DNA of 55,944 bases from Betaproteobacteria bacterium (GTDB taxonomy: Bacteria; Pseudomonadota; Gammaproteobacteria; Burkholderiales; Burkholderiaceae_C): contig JAGWOZ010000003.1 of NCBI GenBank assembly GCA_028870715.1, positions 1 through 55,944 of the forward strand, read 5' to 3'. The notes beneath the pieces were generated by a model. That model did no database searches. It was given only the letters and a program-made list of their open reading frames with translations, and was not told the origin of the DNA. The stretch's first letter is position 1; every line of letters starts with the position of its first letter. The translations under genes and the position numbers were made by a program. This document shows, piece by piece, positions 36,347 through 47,243 of the stretch.

Positions 36347-37939
36347 ATGAGCCTAAGCAACCATAGCGTTCTGATCCTGGGACTGGGCATCTCCGGCTTG
36401 TCCATGGCGCGGTGGTGCGCCAGCCAGGGCGCTGCGGTGTTTGTGGCCGACAGCCGCTCTGACCCACCGCAACTCGCCGCATTGCGCGCCGAATTGCCGC
36501 AAGTTATGGTTCGCACGGGCAGCGTCGGGGAACGGCTTCCAGACGGTGTGGATTGTGTCTGCGTGAGCCCTGGCATCGCGCCCTCGGACCCAGCATTCGC
36601 CGGGTTGCTCGACAAGGCACGTGCCTCGGGCGTGAGGGTCACCACAGAACTCGGCTTGTTCACGGCTGCCCTGCGCGAGTTGCACCGAACCCAGGGCTAC
36701 GCGCCTGCGGTGCTCGCCGTCACGGGAACCAATGGCAAGACGACCGTGACGGCGCTGACTGCGCACCTCCTGCGCGGCGCCGGCGTCGACACGGCGGTCG
36801 CCGGAAACATTGGCCCTGCCTTGCTGGACACGCTGGGCGAGCGCATGCACGCAGGAAGTCTGCCGCAGGCCTGGGTGTTGGAGCTCTCGAGCTTTCAGTT
36901 GCATGGCGTGGATGATCTCGCCGCTACGGCTGCTACCGTTCTTAATCTCACACAAGACCATTTGGACTGGCACGGCAGCATGGAGGCGTATGGTGCGGAC
37001 AAGGCACGTATTTTCGGTCCACAGCCTTGGCCTGCGCGCCCCGGCTCTGACGCGCCTTCGGAGCGTCATCAGACCGTCTCGGCTGCTGCAGGCGCCCGGG
37101 TGGGCGATGCACAGTCGCCAGGTCTGATGCTGTTAAACCGCGACGATGCGCGCGTTCTGGCCATGCGGCGCGACGGCCGGCAGGAGCAGACCTTCGGTCT
37201 GGACGCGCCGCAGCGCGCCGGGGACTGGGGAGTCGTGGTCGAGCATGGCATGTCCTGGCTTGCCCGCGGTCAGGCGCAACAGGGCGAGAATCACCCGCGG
37301 CGACGCGGCAAGGGCACCGTTGCCGAGCCCTCCGGGTCGCCGAGCATGCAGCTGCTGATGCCGGCCGACGCACTGCGTATCCACGGCCGTCACAACTGGG
37401 CCAATGCGCTGGCGGCGCTGGGTTTGGCGGCGAGCACGGGCGCGCCTCTTGCCCCTATGTTGCACGCGCTGCGTAGTTATGCCGGCGAGCCGCACCGCAT
37501 GCAGTCGCTCGGGGTGATCGCCGGCGTGGAGTGGATCGAAGACAGCAAGGGCACCAACGTAGGCGCCACCGTGGCGGCCTTGGCCGGTCTGGATCGTAGC
37601 GTTGTGCTTATTGCGGGCGGCGATGGCAAAGGCCAGGATTTCTCCCCGCTGCTGCGCGCTTCAACGGGCCGTTTGCGCGCAGCCGTGCTGATTGGGCGCG
37701 ATGCGCCACGTCTGGCGCAGGCATTGAATGGCGTGTGCCCGATCGAGCAGACACCGAGCCTCGAACAGGCCGTGCGCCGCGCAGGTGCCTTGGCCCGCGA
37801 GGGCGACATCGTGCTCCTGTCACCGGCGTGTGCCAGCTTGGACATGTTCCGGGACTACACGCACCGGGCCGAGGTTTTTGCAGGAGCCGTGGCGGAATGG
37901 GCTCTGGAGCATGGCATGGTGCTGGAGGGCGCGCCATGA
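36347..37939 (+). CDS. murD: UDP-MurNAc-L-alanine:D-glutamate ligase
   Basis: 530 residues, longer than E. coli MurD (438). It adds D-Glu to UDP-MurNAc-L-Ala. The N-terminal VLILGLGISGLSMARW, ATP loop GTNGKTT (about residue 127), [10 protein letters not shown], and C-terminal GGDGKGQDF and LLSPACASLDMF are conserved. The excess length lies mainly in the middle domain, after [16 protein letters not shown] (residues about 225-340), a low-complexity, Arg/Gln/Pro-rich insert. Similar enlarged MurD proteins occur in Burkholderiales. Its stop overlaps ftsW by four bases. Confidence 0.95.
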   Translation: MSLSNHSVLILGLGISGLSMARWCASQGAAVFVADSRSDPPQLAALRAELPQVMVRTGSVGERLPDGVDCVCVSPGIAPSDPAFAGLLDKARASGVRVTTELGLFTAALRELHRTQGYAPAVLAVTGTNGKTTVTALTAHLLRGAGVDTAVAGNIGPALLDTLGERMHAGSLPQAWVLELSSFQLHGVDDLAATAATVLNLTQDHLDWHGSMEAYGADKARIFGPQPWPARPGSDAPSERHQTVSAAAGARVGDAQSPGLMLLNRDDARVLAMRRDGRQEQTFGLDAPQRAGDWGVVVEHGMSWLARGQAQQGENHPRRRGKGTVAEPSGSPSMQLLMPADALRIHGRHNWANALAALGLAASTGAPLAPMLHALRSYAGEPHRMQSLGVIAGVEWIEDSKGTNVGATVAALAGLDRSVVLIAGGDGKGQDFSPLLRASTGRLRAAVLIGRDAPRLAQALNGVCPIEQTPSLEQAVRRAGALAREGDIVLLSPACASLDMFRDYTHRAEVFAGAVAEWALEHGMVLEGAP

Positions 37940-39168
37940 AGCTGCCCTTTCCGATGTGGCGCAGCAAGGGCGGTACCGACAAGCCGGCTCCAATGCCGGT
38001 TCGCATCGGCTATGTTGGCCCGGCTGCCTCCCGCATGCTGGACTTTGACCAAAACTTGCTTTGGGTCATCGTGCTGCTTCTGGCATTCGGGTTGGTGATG
38101 GTGTATTCGGCCACAGTGGCCATTCCGGAAGACCCGCACTTCGCACACTGGACGCAGTTTCATTTCTTCTGGCGCGATCTTGCCGCGATCGCCCTTGGCT
38201 TGGGTGGCGGGTGGGTGGTATTCCAGTTCCCGATGAAATTTTGGGAGCGATGGGCCCCGTACCTGTTTGTAGCCTCGCTGGTCATGCTCGTGGCAGTTCT
38301 CGTTCCGTTCCTCGGCAAGGGCGTCAACGGCTCGCGGCGCTGGATTCCGCTGGGCGTGTTCAATTTTCAGCCTTCGGAACTTGTCAAGCTCACCACCATT
38401 CTGTACGCGGCTGATTTCATCGTGCGCAAGCAAGATGTGAAGCAGAAGTTCGGCAAGGCCTTCGTGCCGATGGCGGCCGCGCTTGCCGTCATCGGCATGC
38501 TTCTCCTGGCAGAGCCCGACATGGGTGCATTCCTCGTCATCGCGTCGGTGGCCATGGTCATCGTGTACCTCGGTGGCGTGAATGGCAAGATGTTTGCCGC
38601 CCTGACCGTGGTGATGATCGGCGCGTTCGTGCTGATGATCGTGCTGTCGCCATGGCGCCGCGACCGCATCTTCGCGTACCTCAATCCCTGGGCTGAGGGG
38701 CAGGCTCTGGGAAGTGCCTACCAGTTGGCGCATGCGCTCATTGCCATGGGGCGGGGTCATTGGCTGGGCGTGGGCCTGGGCGGGAGCGTGGAAAAGCTGC
38801 ATTACCTGCCGGAGCCACAGACGGATTTTCTTCTCGCCATCATCGGCGAGGAGCTGGGTTTTGCGGGTGTGCTGGCCGTCACCCTGGTGTTCGCCTGGCT
38901 TACGAAGCGCGCGTTTGACATCGGTCGCCAGGCGCTGGCCGCCGACCGCATGTTCTCCTCGCTCGTGGCGCAGGGCGTGGGAGTGCTCGTCGGTGGGCAG
39001 GCGTTCATCAACATTGGCGTCAACCTCGGTCTTTTGCCGACCAAGGGGCTAACGCTGCCGTTACTGAGCTACGGGGGTTCAGCGACATTGGTCTCGCTGC
39101 TATCCCTGGCCATCTTGCTCCGCGTGGATTTCGAGAATCGTGTCCTCATGCGCGGAGGTCACGTATGA
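37936..39168 (+). CDS. ftsW: Lipid II polymerase FtsW (SEDS family)
   Basis: 410 residues with about ten transmembrane segments. FtsW polymerises septal glycan in a complex with FtsI. The SEDS signature is seen in [38 protein letters not shown] and [17 protein letters not shown]. The N-terminal cytoplasmic tail is about 35 residues. ATG 37936 overlaps the murD stop (ATGA); the upstream extension of this frame lies within murD. Confidence 0.96.
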   Translation: MKLPFPMWRSKGGTDKPAPMPVRIGYVGPAASRMLDFDQNLLWVIVLLLAFGLVMVYSATVAIPEDPHFAHWTQFHFFWRDLAAIALGLGGGWVVFQFPMKFWERWAPYLFVASLVMLVAVLVPFLGKGVNGSRRWIPLGVFNFQPSELVKLTTILYAADFIVRKQDVKQKFGKAFVPMAAALAVIGMLLLAEPDMGAFLVIASVAMVIVYLGGVNGKMFAALTVVMIGAFVLMIVLSPWRRDRIFAYLNPWAEGQALGSAYQLAHALIAMGRGHWLGVGLGGSVEKLHYLPEPQTDFLLAIIGEELGFAGVLAVTLVFAWLTKRAFDIGRQALAADRMFSSLVAQGVGVLVGGQAFINIGVNLGLLPTKGLTLPLLSYGGSATLVSLLSLAILLRVDFENRVLMRGGHV

Positions 39169-39247
39169 GCGCATGCAAGCAAAGCCGCCGCCCTGCCGTG
39201 CAGCGCGTGCACCGTCAGGGCCCGATCAAGCCGACGGGTGGATGCCA

Positions 39248-40321
39248 ATGAGCGCGCCGAGGACTGCAGTCATCATGGCCGGCGGAACCGGAGGGCATAT
39301 TTTCCCTGGGCTCGCGGTGGGTGAGGGATTGCGCGCTGCCGGCTGGACGGTGCATTGGATGGGCGCGCCGGGCAGCATGGAAGCGCGGCTCGTGCCAGCG
39401 CAGGGCTATCCCATGCTTTGGGTGAGCTTTGGCGGCGTGCGTGGCAAAGGGTTGATGACCAAGTTGCTATTGCCCGTGAGGCTCTTTCGTGCCTTCGGGC
39501 AGGCGCTGCGCGCCCTGCGCCGCGTGCGTCCCAGCGTGGTGCTCGGCATGGGGGGCTACATCACGGTGCCGGGCGGGTTGATGAGCGACTGGGTTGGCGC
39601 GCGGTTGGTGCTGCATGAACAGAATGCGGTTGCTGGCATGAGCAATCGTCTGCTGGCGCGGTTGGCCGACCGCGTGCTCACAGCGTTCCCCCACACGCTG
39701 CCCACTGGCGACTGGGTCGGCAATCCGGTGCGCCGGAGCATTCGGGAGCTGTCGCCGCCGGCGCAGCGCTATGGCACGCGCAGCGGCCCCTTGCGTGTGC
39801 TCGTGGTGGGCGGCAGCCTGGGCGCAGCGGCACTCAATGAGCGCTTACCCCAGGCGCTGGCGCTTTTGCCGGCGCAGCAGCGTCCACGGGTTCTGCATCA
39901 AAGCGGTCGTGGCCACCTGCAAACCTTGCAACATCGCTACGCGCAGGTTGGCGTCCAGGCCGAATGCCGCGAATTCATCGATGACATGGCGGCGGCCTAC
40001 GCAGAGGCCGATCTCGTGATCTGCCGTGCCGGAGCCTCCACAGTCAGCGAGATCGCCTGTGCCGGGGTGGCCGCGTTGTTTGTCCCGTTCCCGCACGCGG
40101 TGGACGATCACCAGACAGCCAACGCCCGCTTCCTGGCGGAGCCAGGCGCCGCCTTGCTCGTCCAACAAACTGACTTCACACCTGAGTTTCTCGCCGCGCA
40201 ACTGCGTACGCTGGACCGCCCCCGCCTGCTCGCGATGGCACTCCAGGCGTACCGCCTGGCTCGGCGCGATGCAGTTGAGCGCATCGTGGCCGCCTGCGAG
40301 ACACTGGAGAACCCGCTATGA
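39248..40321 (+). CDS. murG: Lipid II synthase MurG (GlcNAc transferase)
   Basis: 357 residues. It adds GlcNAc to lipid I on the inner face of the membrane. [19 protein letters not shown] (GGTGGH at 12-17), [30 protein letters not shown] and the C-terminal [15 protein letters not shown] and [14 protein letters not shown] are all present. Start is ATG 39248 or ATG 39242, both just after GGGTGG; further upstream starts are not conserved. Its stop overlaps murC by four bases. Confidence 0.96.
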   Translation: MSAPRTAVIMAGGTGGHIFPGLAVGEGLRAAGWTVHWMGAPGSMEARLVPAQGYPMLWVSFGGVRGKGLMTKLLLPVRLFRAFGQALRALRRVRPSVVLGMGGYITVPGGLMSDWVGARLVLHEQNAVAGMSNRLLARLADRVLTAFPHTLPTGDWVGNPVRRSIRELSPPAQRYGTRSGPLRVLVVGGSLGAAALNERLPQALALLPAQQRPRVLHQSGRGHLQTLQHRYAQVGVQAECREFIDDMAAAYAEADLVICRAGASTVSEIACAGVAALFVPFPHAVDDHQTANARFLAEPGAALLVQQTDFTPEFLAAQLRTLDRPRLLAMALQAYRLARRDAVERIVAACETLENPL

Positions 40322-41733
40322 AACACGCGATTCGACAGATTCACTTCGTAGGCATCGGCGGTGCCGGGATGAGCGGCATCGCCGAAGTGTTGCTCAACCT
40401 CGGCTACGAAATCACGGGCAGCGACCTTGCAGAAGGCGCAGCCGTGCAGCGCCTGCGCGGGTTGGGTGCCCGTGTGGCCATCGGGCACGACGCGGCGCAT
40501 ATCGCGGGCGCCGACGCCGTGGTGGTGTCCACAGCGGTTGGGGCCGAGAACCCGGAGGTGCGCGCGGCGCGCGCACGCCACATACCCGTCGTTCCCCGCG
40601 CGGTCATGCTGGCTGAATTGATGCGCCTCAAGCGTGGCATCGCCATCGCCGGAACGCACGGCAAGACCACAACAACGAGCTTGGTCGCCAGCGTGCTGGC
40701 CGAAGGCGGGTTGGATCCAACCTTCGTGATTGGTGGCAAGCTGACAAGCGCCGGGGCCAATGCCAAGCTCGGGCAGGGCGACTACATCGTGGTGGAGGCT
40801 GACGAGTCGGACGCATCCTTTCTCAACCTGCTGCCGGTCATGGCCGTGGTGACCAATATCGACGCCGACCACATGGACACCTATGGCCATGACATGGCTC
40901 GGCTGCGCCATGCCTTTGTGGAGTTCATCGGCCGCTTGCCCTTCTATGGCGCTGCCATCCTGTGCGTGGACGACCCAGGCGTGCGCGCCATCCTGCCCTT
41001 TGTCTCCAAGCCCATCACGCCCTATGGCCTGAGCGAGGAGGCGCAAGTGCGCGCTGTGGACGTGCACGCCGATGGCCAGCGCATGCACTTCACCGCGCTG
41101 CGGCGCAATGGCGTGGTGCTTCCGCCGCTCGCGGTGACCCTTAACCTGCCGGGTCTGCACAATGTGCGCAACGCGCTCGCAGCCATCGCGGTGGCTGCGG
41201 AATTGGGGGTGGACGACGCTGCGGTGCTCAAGGCGTTGGCTGATTTTCATGGTGTAGGTCGGCGCTTCCAATCCTATGGGGCCATCACGCTGAACGCCGG
41301 CGGCAGCTTCCTGCTGATCGATGATTACGGTCATCATCCTGTTGAGATGGCCGCCACGCTGGAGGCGGCGCGTGGCGCATATCCCGGGCGGCGCATCGTG
41401 CTGGCGTTTCAGCCGCACCGTTACACCCGTACCCGTGATCTTTTCGAGGACTTTGTATCCGTGCTCGGTCACGCCGACGCCGTGCTGCTGGCCGAGGTGT
41501 ATGCGGCGGGCGAGCCCCCGCTGGTGGCGGCCGACGGGCGCAGTCTGGCACGGGCCCTGCGCGTGGTGGGCAAGGCCGAGCCCGTATTTGTCGACGACAT
41601 CCGCGCCATGCCGCAGGCGATCCTCGACGCCGCGCGCGATGGTGACGTTGTGTTGTGCATGGGTGCGGGTTCGATCGGTGCGGTACCGCACAAGGTGGTG
41701 GAGTTGGCGCGCGCGGCGGAGATTGCAGCATGA
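40318..41733 (+). CDS. murC: UDP-N-acetylmuramate:L-alanine ligase
   Basis: 471 residues. It starts the peptide stem by adding L-Ala. [18 protein letters not shown] at the N-terminus binds [13 protein letters not shown] (about residue 110-120) binds ATP, and [25 protein letters not shown] and [14 protein letters not shown] are family hallmarks. ATGA overlaps link it to murG and ddl. Confidence 0.97.
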   Translation: MKHAIRQIHFVGIGGAGMSGIAEVLLNLGYEITGSDLAEGAAVQRLRGLGARVAIGHDAAHIAGADAVVVSTAVGAENPEVRAARARHIPVVPRAVMLAELMRLKRGIAIAGTHGKTTTTSLVASVLAEGGLDPTFVIGGKLTSAGANAKLGQGDYIVVEADESDASFLNLLPVMAVVTNIDADHMDTYGHDMARLRHAFVEFIGRLPFYGAAILCVDDPGVRAILPFVSKPITPYGLSEEAQVRAVDVHADGQRMHFTALRRNGVVLPPLAVTLNLPGLHNVRNALAAIAVAAELGVDDAAVLKALADFHGVGRRFQSYGAITLNAGGSFLLIDDYGHHPVEMAATLEAARGAYPGRRIVLAFQPHRYTRTRDLFEDFVSVLGHADAVLLAEVYAAGEPPLVAADGRSLARALRVVGKAEPVFVDDIRAMPQAILDAARDGDVVLCMGAGSIGAVPHKVVELARAAEIAA

Positions 41734-42719
41734 CACATCTACAGCCTCCAATCGTGAATCCGCAGGCGTTCGGCCGCGTAGCCGTGCTCATGGGTGGCAG
41801 CTCCAGCGAGCGTGAAGTCTCGCTGATGTCAGGCAAGGGAGTGCTGGCCGCGCTTCAATCGCGCGGCGTGGATGCGGTCGCCTTCGACCCGGCGGAAAAG
41901 CCACTTTGCGCGCTACCTGAGCTGGGCGTTTCGCGCGTATTCATCGCCCTGCATGGGCGCCATGGCGAGGATGGCACGGTGCAGGGCGCGCTGGAGCTTC
42001 TCGGGCTTGCCTACACCGGACCCGGTGTGCTGGCTTCCGCGCTTGCGATCGACAAGCACATGACCAAGCGCCTGTGGCAATGCGAGGGCCTGAGCACTCC
42101 GGCGTGGCGCATGGTCGAGAGTGTCGAACAGGCCCGGGCCGCGGCGCGCGAGTTGGGTCTGCCGCTCATGTTCAAGGCAGCGCACGAAGGGTCCACGCTC
42201 GGGCTTGCGCGCGCGGATGACATGGGCGCGGTGGACGATGCAGACCGGGACGCGGCACGGTTTGACGGCGCTGTCCTGGCCGAGCAATTCATCGCCGGTG
42301 ACGAGGTGACCTGTGGGGTTCTGGGCGAGGGGGACGCGGCCGTGGCGCTGCCGCTCATTCATATCGTTGCCCCAGGCGGCAATTACGACTTCGAGCACAA
42401 GTACTACAGCGATGAGACGCGCTATATCTGCCCGGCGGGCCTGCCTGCGGGCGAGGAGGAATCGATCGCTCAACTCGTGCTCGCCAGCTATCGCAGTCTT
42501 GGATGCCGCGGCTGGGGTCGTGCAGACATCATGATCCGTGCCGCCGATCGCAAGCCGTTCCTGCTCGAAATGAACACCAGCCCAGGCATGACCGGCCACT
42601 CCTTGGTGCCGATCGCAGCTCGCGTGGCCGGACTGAGCTATGAAGACCTGTGCCTTCGCATTCTGGCCGAGGCACGCCTGGATACACCTGCGGGTACGGT
42701 TTCTGGGGGACGCTCGTGA
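41730..42719 (+). CDS. ddl: D-alanine:D-alanine ligase
   Basis: 329 residues, ATP-grasp fold. [19 protein letters not shown] at the start, [24 protein letters not shown], and the metal/substrate region [18 protein letters not shown] near the C-terminus are diagnostic. This copy lies in the dcw cluster, where the enzyme is usually called DdlB. Start ATG overlaps the murC stop and its stop overlaps the ftsQ GTG. Confidence 0.96.
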   Translation: MTHLQPPIVNPQAFGRVAVLMGGSSSEREVSLMSGKGVLAALQSRGVDAVAFDPAEKPLCALPELGVSRVFIALHGRHGEDGTVQGALELLGLAYTGPGVLASALAIDKHMTKRLWQCEGLSTPAWRMVESVEQARAAARELGLPLMFKAAHEGSTLGLARADDMGAVDDADRDAARFDGAVLAEQFIAGDEVTCGVLGEGDAAVALPLIHIVAPGGNYDFEHKYYSDETRYICPAGLPAGEEESIAQLVLASYRSLGCRGWGRADIMIRAADRKPFLLEMNTSPGMTGHSLVPIAARVAGLSYEDLCLRILAEARLDTPAGTVSGGRS

Positions 42720-43537
42720 CCAGCACACGCCAGGACCTGCCGCGCGACATCCGGTTGATGAACTTCACCAGTAGCGCATTGGTGTGGGTGTTCCTGCTCG
42801 GTGCGTTGCTGGTCGCCGGCAACTGGTTCCTGCGGCAGCCATGGTGGGCCATACGCAGCGTCCAGGTCGACGGCAGCTTGCAGCACGTCAGTGCCACCGC
42901 CCTGCGCGGCGAGGCGCTGCCACGCTTGCAAGGCAACTGGTTCACGGTGAACCTGGCTTCAGCCCAGAAAGTCTTCGACCAGGTCCCTTGGGTGCGCAGG
43001 GCTGTGGTGCAGCGGGTATGGCCGCTTTCCCTGCTGGTCACACTGGAGTCGCAGAAGCCCGTGGCCTCCTGGAGCGACGGCACGGCCACTGCGGGTCTGG
43101 TGAACACGGACGGTGAGCTATTTGAGGCCAATCTTGGCGAGGTCCAGGACATGAACCTTCCTCGCTTTGCAGGACCCACCGGCAGTGAGCAGCGGGTGTC
43201 GCAGATGTATGCAGCGCTCACCCAGGATTTCGCCTCGATGAAATGGAAGATTTCCGCGCTGGAGTTGGGCACCGAAGGCAACTGGCGGGTGCAGATCGAT
43301 GGCGGACCCAGTCTGGATTTGGGCAGTGACGCCGATGCGCAAGCGTTCCAGCAGCGCCTGCAGCGGTTTTTGGCGCTGGCACCGGGTGTGCAGACGCATT
43401 ACGGGCGCAGGATCGAAAGCGCTGATTTGCGGTACAGCAACGGGTTTGCGGTGCGTCTGCAAGGGGTAGATGCGCCGGGCACCCAGCCCGGCACCACGAT
43501 GAAGAAACAACAAGGCATGGCGACGGGAGCTCGGTAA
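42716..43537 (+). CDS. ftsQ: Cell division protein FtsQ
   Basis: 273 residues from a GTG start that overlaps the ddl TGA. A short cytoplasmic tail and one membrane helix ([20 protein letters not shown]) precede a POTRA domain ([33 protein letters not shown]) and a beta domain ([28 protein letters not shown]). FtsQ with FtsL and FtsB links early and late divisome proteins. The last bases TAATG overlap ftsA by one base. Confidence 0.93.
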   Translation: MTSTRQDLPRDIRLMNFTSSALVWVFLLGALLVAGNWFLRQPWWAIRSVQVDGSLQHVSATALRGEALPRLQGNWFTVNLASAQKVFDQVPWVRRAVVQRVWPLSLLVTLESQKPVASWSDGTATAGLVNTDGELFEANLGEVQDMNLPRFAGPTGSEQRVSQMYAALTQDFASMKWKISALELGTEGNWRVQIDGGPSLDLGSDADAQAFQQRLQRFLALAPGVQTHYGRRIESADLRYSNGFAVRLQGVDAPGTQPGTTMKKQQGMATGAR

Positions 43538-44781
43538 TGGCCAAGGACTATAAAGATTTGGTGGTGGGGCTGGACATCGGCACATCCAAGGTGCTCGCGA
43601 TGGTGGCGGAAATCCTGCCGCAACAGGACAGTCCGGCAGCCATGCTCAAGGTCGTGGGCATGGGTCAGGCTGCCACCGCGGGAATGCGGCGTGGCGTGGT
43701 GGTGGACATCGAGGCGACTGTGCAGTCGATCCAGGCTGCGCTGAAGGAAGCCGAGTTGATGGCCGATTGCCGGATTACGCGTGTGATCACAGGCATAACC
43801 GGAAGCCACATTCGTGGTCAGAACTCCGAAGGGATGGTGGCGATCAAGGATCGGGAGGTCACGCAAAACGACGTGTCGCGCGTGATCGAAACGGCCAAGG
43901 CGGTGAACATTCCCACCGATCAGCGACTCCTTCTGGTGGAGCCGCAAGAGTTCATCATCGACGGGCAGGAAGTCAAGGAGCCCGTGGGCATGAGCGGCAT
44001 CCGCCTGGAAACCAAGGTGCACATCGTCACCGGCGCGCAAACCGCCGCCGAGAACGTCATTAAATGTGTGCGTCGCTGCGGACTCGAGGTCGACGCCGTC
44101 GTCTTGCATCCGCTGGCATCGAGCCACGCAGTGCTAACCGAGGATGAGAAGGAGCTCGGCGTGGTGTTGGTGGACGTCGGTGCAGGGGTGACCGACGTGG
44201 CGATCTACACCGGTGGTTCGATTCGCCACACGGCCATCATTCCGATCGCGGGCGAGCTCATCACGAGCGATATCGCGATGGCGCTGCGCACGCCCACGAA
44301 AGATGCCGAGGACATCAAGATCGAGCACGGCGTCGCCAAGCAGTTGCTGGCCGGCGTTGACGAGAAGCTTGAAGTACCTGGCTTGGGTGATCGAGGCCCA
44401 CGCATGCTTTCGCGCCAGGCGCTTGCTGGCGTGATCGAGCCGCGCGTGGAGGAGATCTTCTCACTGGTGCAGCAGGTGGTGCGTGACTCAGGGTACGAGG
44501 AAGTGTTGTCCTCCGGCGTGGTGCTCACCGGAGGGGCGGCATTGATGCCGGGGATGGTGGAACTGGGTGAGGACATCTTCTTGAAGCCAGTTCGCATGGG
44601 TCTGCCGCAGTACAGCGGTCCGCTTTCGGACATGGTGCGCAGCCCGCGCAACTCCACAGCCATGGGGCTGCTCGTGGAAGCGCAGACGCAGCGTCAGCGC
44701 GGCGCGCGCATCGCGCAGAAAAGCGGCAGCGCCCGCACGCTGGTGGCGCGCGTGCGGGACTGGTTCGCGGGAAATTTTTAG
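43537..44781 (+). CDS. ftsA: Cell division protein FtsA
   Basis: 414 residues, actin-fold ATPase that tethers FtsZ to the membrane. VVGLDIGTSKVLAMVAE is the phosphate 1 motif, VLVDVGAGVTDVAIYTGGS phosphate 2, and VVLTGGAALMPGM the adenosine motif. The C-terminus has the amphipathic membrane-targeting helix (ARTLVARVRDWFAGNF). ftsZ follows after 84 bases, the first real gap in this part of the cluster. Confidence 0.97.
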   Translation: MAKDYKDLVVGLDIGTSKVLAMVAEILPQQDSPAAMLKVVGMGQAATAGMRRGVVVDIEATVQSIQAALKEAELMADCRITRVITGITGSHIRGQNSEGMVAIKDREVTQNDVSRVIETAKAVNIPTDQRLLLVEPQEFIIDGQEVKEPVGMSGIRLETKVHIVTGAQTAAENVIKCVRRCGLEVDAVVLHPLASSHAVLTEDEKELGVVLVDVGAGVTDVAIYTGGSIRHTAIIPIAGELITSDIAMALRTPTKDAEDIKIEHGVAKQLLAGVDEKLEVPGLGDRGPRMLSRQALAGVIEPRVEEIFSLVQQVVRDSGYEEVLSSGVVLTGGAALMPGMVELGEDIFLKPVRMGLPQYSGPLSDMVRSPRNSTAMGLLVEAQTQRQRGARIAQKSGSARTLVARVRDWFAGNF

Positions 44782-44865
44782 CGGGTTTACGGGGTCTGCA
44801 GCTTCACGGCGGCAGGCAGTGTTTGGCAGGGCAGGGCTTTTCAACTTTATCGACGGAGGTGCATC

Positions 44866-46053
44866 ATGGCTTTTGAAATGATTGAGGACATCGGCGACAG
44901 CGCGTTCGACCGCGGGACGAACATCAAGGTGATCGGAATGGGCGGCGGCGGTGGAAACGCCGTTGAGCACATGATTGCGAGTGGCGTCAAGGGTGTGGAA
45001 TTCATCTGCGCCAACACGGACGCACAGGCCCTGCAGCGGCCAAGCGCACATCGCTTCATCCAGCTCGGCAAAACGGGACTCGGAGCCGGTGGCAAGCCGC
45101 AGGTGGGGCGCGACGCAGCCGAGCAGGCACAGGCCCAGATTCGCGAGGCGCTGGCTGGGGCGCACATGCTGTTCATCACCGCCGGGATGGGTGGCGGCAC
45201 CGGCACCGGCGCCGCTCCCGTGGTTGCGCGCATCGCCCGGGAAATGGGCATCCTGACTGTGGCCGTGGTGACCAAGCCATTCGAGTTCGAGGGAACCAAG
45301 CGACTGTCCAACGCCGAAATGGGCTTGGAAGAGTTGGAGAAAAATGTCGATTCTCTCATCGTTGTGCTTAACGAAAAGCTCCTCGAGGTTTACGGTGACG
45401 ACATCTCGCAGAAGGAGGCGTTTGCCAAGGCCAATGACGTGTTGAAAAACGCCACTGGCGGCATCGCCGAGATCATCAACGTGCCAGGCATGATCAACGC
45501 CGACTTTGAGGACGTGAAGACGGTGATGGGCGAGCCCGGCAAGGCCATGATGGGTACCGCAGTGGCCAGTGGCGCCGATCGCGCGCGATTGGCGGCCGAG
45601 CAGGCCGTGGTCTGCCCGCTTCTGGACGGCGTGGATCTCTCCGGTGCGAAGGGTGTGCTGGTCAACATCACCGCCGATGACTCGCTCAAACTGAGCGAAA
45701 CCCGCGAAGCCATGAACGCGATCCGCGCCTACGCCGCAGCCGATGCCCACATCATCTTTGGCACGGTGAACGATCCGAGTATGGGTGACTCGCTGCGCGT
45801 GACGGTTCTCGCCACCGGACTGTCTCGTGCAAAGGCCGCCGTGAAGGCAGCGCCCAGCCTGACCGTCCTGCGCACCGGCACCGATGCAGGGCCGCTGAGC
45901 ATGGGTCATGGGGTGGGCATCGATTCCACCCAGATTCCGGCAATCTGGCGCAACCCCCGCGGCAACGCGCCCTCAGCCCACGTCAACGCGCTGATGCAAA
46001 GCGGCATGGACGAGATGGAGATCCCGGCCTTCCTGCGCAAGCAAGCCGACTGA
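44866..46053 (+). CDS. ftsZ: Cell division protein FtsZ
   Basis: 395 residues, tubulin-fold GTPase forming the Z ring. IKVIGMGGGGGNAVEHM, the tubulin signature GGGTGTGAAPVVARIA near residues 108-123, the T7 loop NADFEDVKTVM, and the conserved C-terminal tail MEIPAFLRKQAD that binds FtsA and other partners are all present. The ribosome binding site GGAGGTGCATC precedes the ATG. The transcript end region holds two long hairpins before lpxC. Confidence 0.98.
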   Translation: MAFEMIEDIGDSAFDRGTNIKVIGMGGGGGNAVEHMIASGVKGVEFICANTDAQALQRPSAHRFIQLGKTGLGAGGKPQVGRDAAEQAQAQIREALAGAHMLFITAGMGGGTGTGAAPVVARIAREMGILTVAVVTKPFEFEGTKRLSNAEMGLEELEKNVDSLIVVLNEKLLEVYGDDISQKEAFAKANDVLKNATGGIAEIINVPGMINADFEDVKTVMGEPGKAMMGTAVASGADRARLAAEQAVVCPLLDGVDLSGAKGVLVNITADDSLKLSETREAMNAIRAYAAADAHIIFGTVNDPSMGDSLRVTVLATGLSRAKAAVKAAPSLTVLRTGTDAGPLSMGHGVGIDSTQIPAIWRNPRGNAPSAHVNALMQSGMDEMEIPAFLRKQAD

Positions 46054-46083
46054 CGACGGCTCCACTGTCGATGTGTGGGCGTA

Positions 46084-46114
46084 GCACCGGTGGATGACCC
46101 CGTTCCACCGGTGC
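46084..46114. terminator. Hairpin 1 between ftsZ and lpxC
   Basis: GCACCGGTGG (46084-46093) pairs perfectly with CCACCGGTGC (46105-46114) over an 11-base loop. No T tract follows, so its role as a terminator is uncertain; it could slow polymerase or protect the ftsZ mRNA 3' end. Confidence 0.5.
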
Positions 46115-46148
46115 GTACCGCGGCTTGCCCAGCTCGCGGCACGCCCCA

Positions 46149-46184
46149 CGCCACCGCGCGCGTTGCCTCCCGCGCGCGGTGGCG
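46149..46184. repeat. Hairpin 2 between ftsZ and lpxC, 14-bp GC stem
   Basis: CGCCACCGCGCGCG (46149-46162) pairs perfectly with CGCGCGCGGTGGCG (46171-46184) over the loop TTGCCTCC. Thirteen of 14 pairs are GC. No T tract follows. The alternating CG run could also adopt Z-DNA. It lies about 80 bases before the lpxC start. Confidence 0.7.
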
Positions 46185-46262
46185 GGCAGGGTTATCGAGG
46201 CCTCCTTAGAATGGACGCGTCGCATTGAACAAAATGCAGGTCCGATCGGAAAACCGGTAATC

Positions 46263-47189
46263 ATGTTGTCCCAGCGCACCATTCGCTCGACCAACCGCGC
46301 TGTCGGCGTGGGTTTGCACAGCAGTGAGCGCGTCGAGCTCACGCTGCACCCAGCTGCCGTCGACACGGGCATCGTCTTCCGGCGCGTCGATCTTCCCAAG
46401 CCGGTGAGCATCGCGTTGCAGCCCGACGCGGTCGTGGACACGCGCATGGCCACGACGCTGGGCGTGGGTGATGCAAAGATTCACACGGTCGAGCACCTGT
46501 TGTCGGCTTGCGCTGGTCTGGGCATTGACAATTTGCTCGTGGATGTGGACGCGGAGGAAATTCCGATTCTGGATGGATCGGCCTCGAGCTTCGTCTACCT
46601 GTTGCAGTCCTCGGGCCTGCAGGATCAGCCTGCGCCCCGGCGTTTCATTCGAATGCGCAAGCCGGTCGAGGTGCGCACGTACGATCGTGATGGCGATAAA
46701 TGGGCCCGCCTGGAGCCTTACGATGGGTTCCGCCTGCACTTCGCCATCGAGTTCGACCATCCCGCCATTGACCAGACGGCGCAGGATTACGCGTTTGACT
46801 TCAGCATGACGGCGTACGTGCGCGAAATCGCGCGCGCCCGAACATTTGGTTTCATGCGCGACGTGGACGCGCTTCGCGAGCGGGGCTTGGCGCAGGGTGG
46901 CAGCATGGAAAATGCCATCGTGATGGATGAGTCGCGGATCCTGAACCAGGAGGGGCTGCGTTTTGACGCCGAGTTTGTCAAGCACAAGATGCTCGATGCC
47001 ATCGGAGACCTTTACGTGGCGGGCCATCCGATCATTGGTGCCTACAGCGCGTATCGCAGCGGCCATGCGGTCAACAACGCGTTGCTGCGCGCCGTCATGG
47101 CCGATCCCGATGCTTTCGAAGTGGTCAGTTTTGACCACGCAGAGGACGCCCCTATTGGCTACCGAAGCTCGCTCAAGGCGGCTGCCTGA
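46263..47189 (+). CDS. lpxC: UDP-3-O-acyl-N-acetylglucosamine deacetylase
   Basis: 308 residues. LpxC performs the committed, zinc-dependent step of lipid A synthesis in the cytoplasm. N-terminal [28 protein letters not shown] with zinc ligand H78, [11 protein letters not shown] with H241 and D245, and the later GHAVNN histidine are present. The ATG at 46263 is chosen from family N-termini; an upstream frame to 46125 covers the hairpin region. Confidence 0.97.
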   Translation: MLSQRTIRSTNRAVGVGLHSSERVELTLHPAAVDTGIVFRRVDLPKPVSIALQPDAVVDTRMATTLGVGDAKIHTVEHLLSACAGLGIDNLLVDVDAEEIPILDGSASSFVYLLQSSGLQDQPAPRRFIRMRKPVEVRTYDRDGDKWARLEPYDGFRLHFAIEFDHPAIDQTAQDYAFDFSMTAYVREIARARTFGFMRDVDALRERGLAQGGSMENAIVMDESRILNQEGLRFDAEFVKHKMLDAIGDLYVAGHPIIGAYSAYRSGHAVNNALLRAVMADPDAFEVVSFDHAEDAPIGYRSSLKAAA

Positions 47190-47243
47190 GTCGGGCCGGG
47201 CGCGCCGCGCACGCCAAGCCTTCTAACATGCAACGCCCGTCAA

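Noticed and set aside
46206-47138. Long minus-strand frame antisense to lpxC
   Set aside because: Shadow of a strongly conserved gene; no domain can be recognised.
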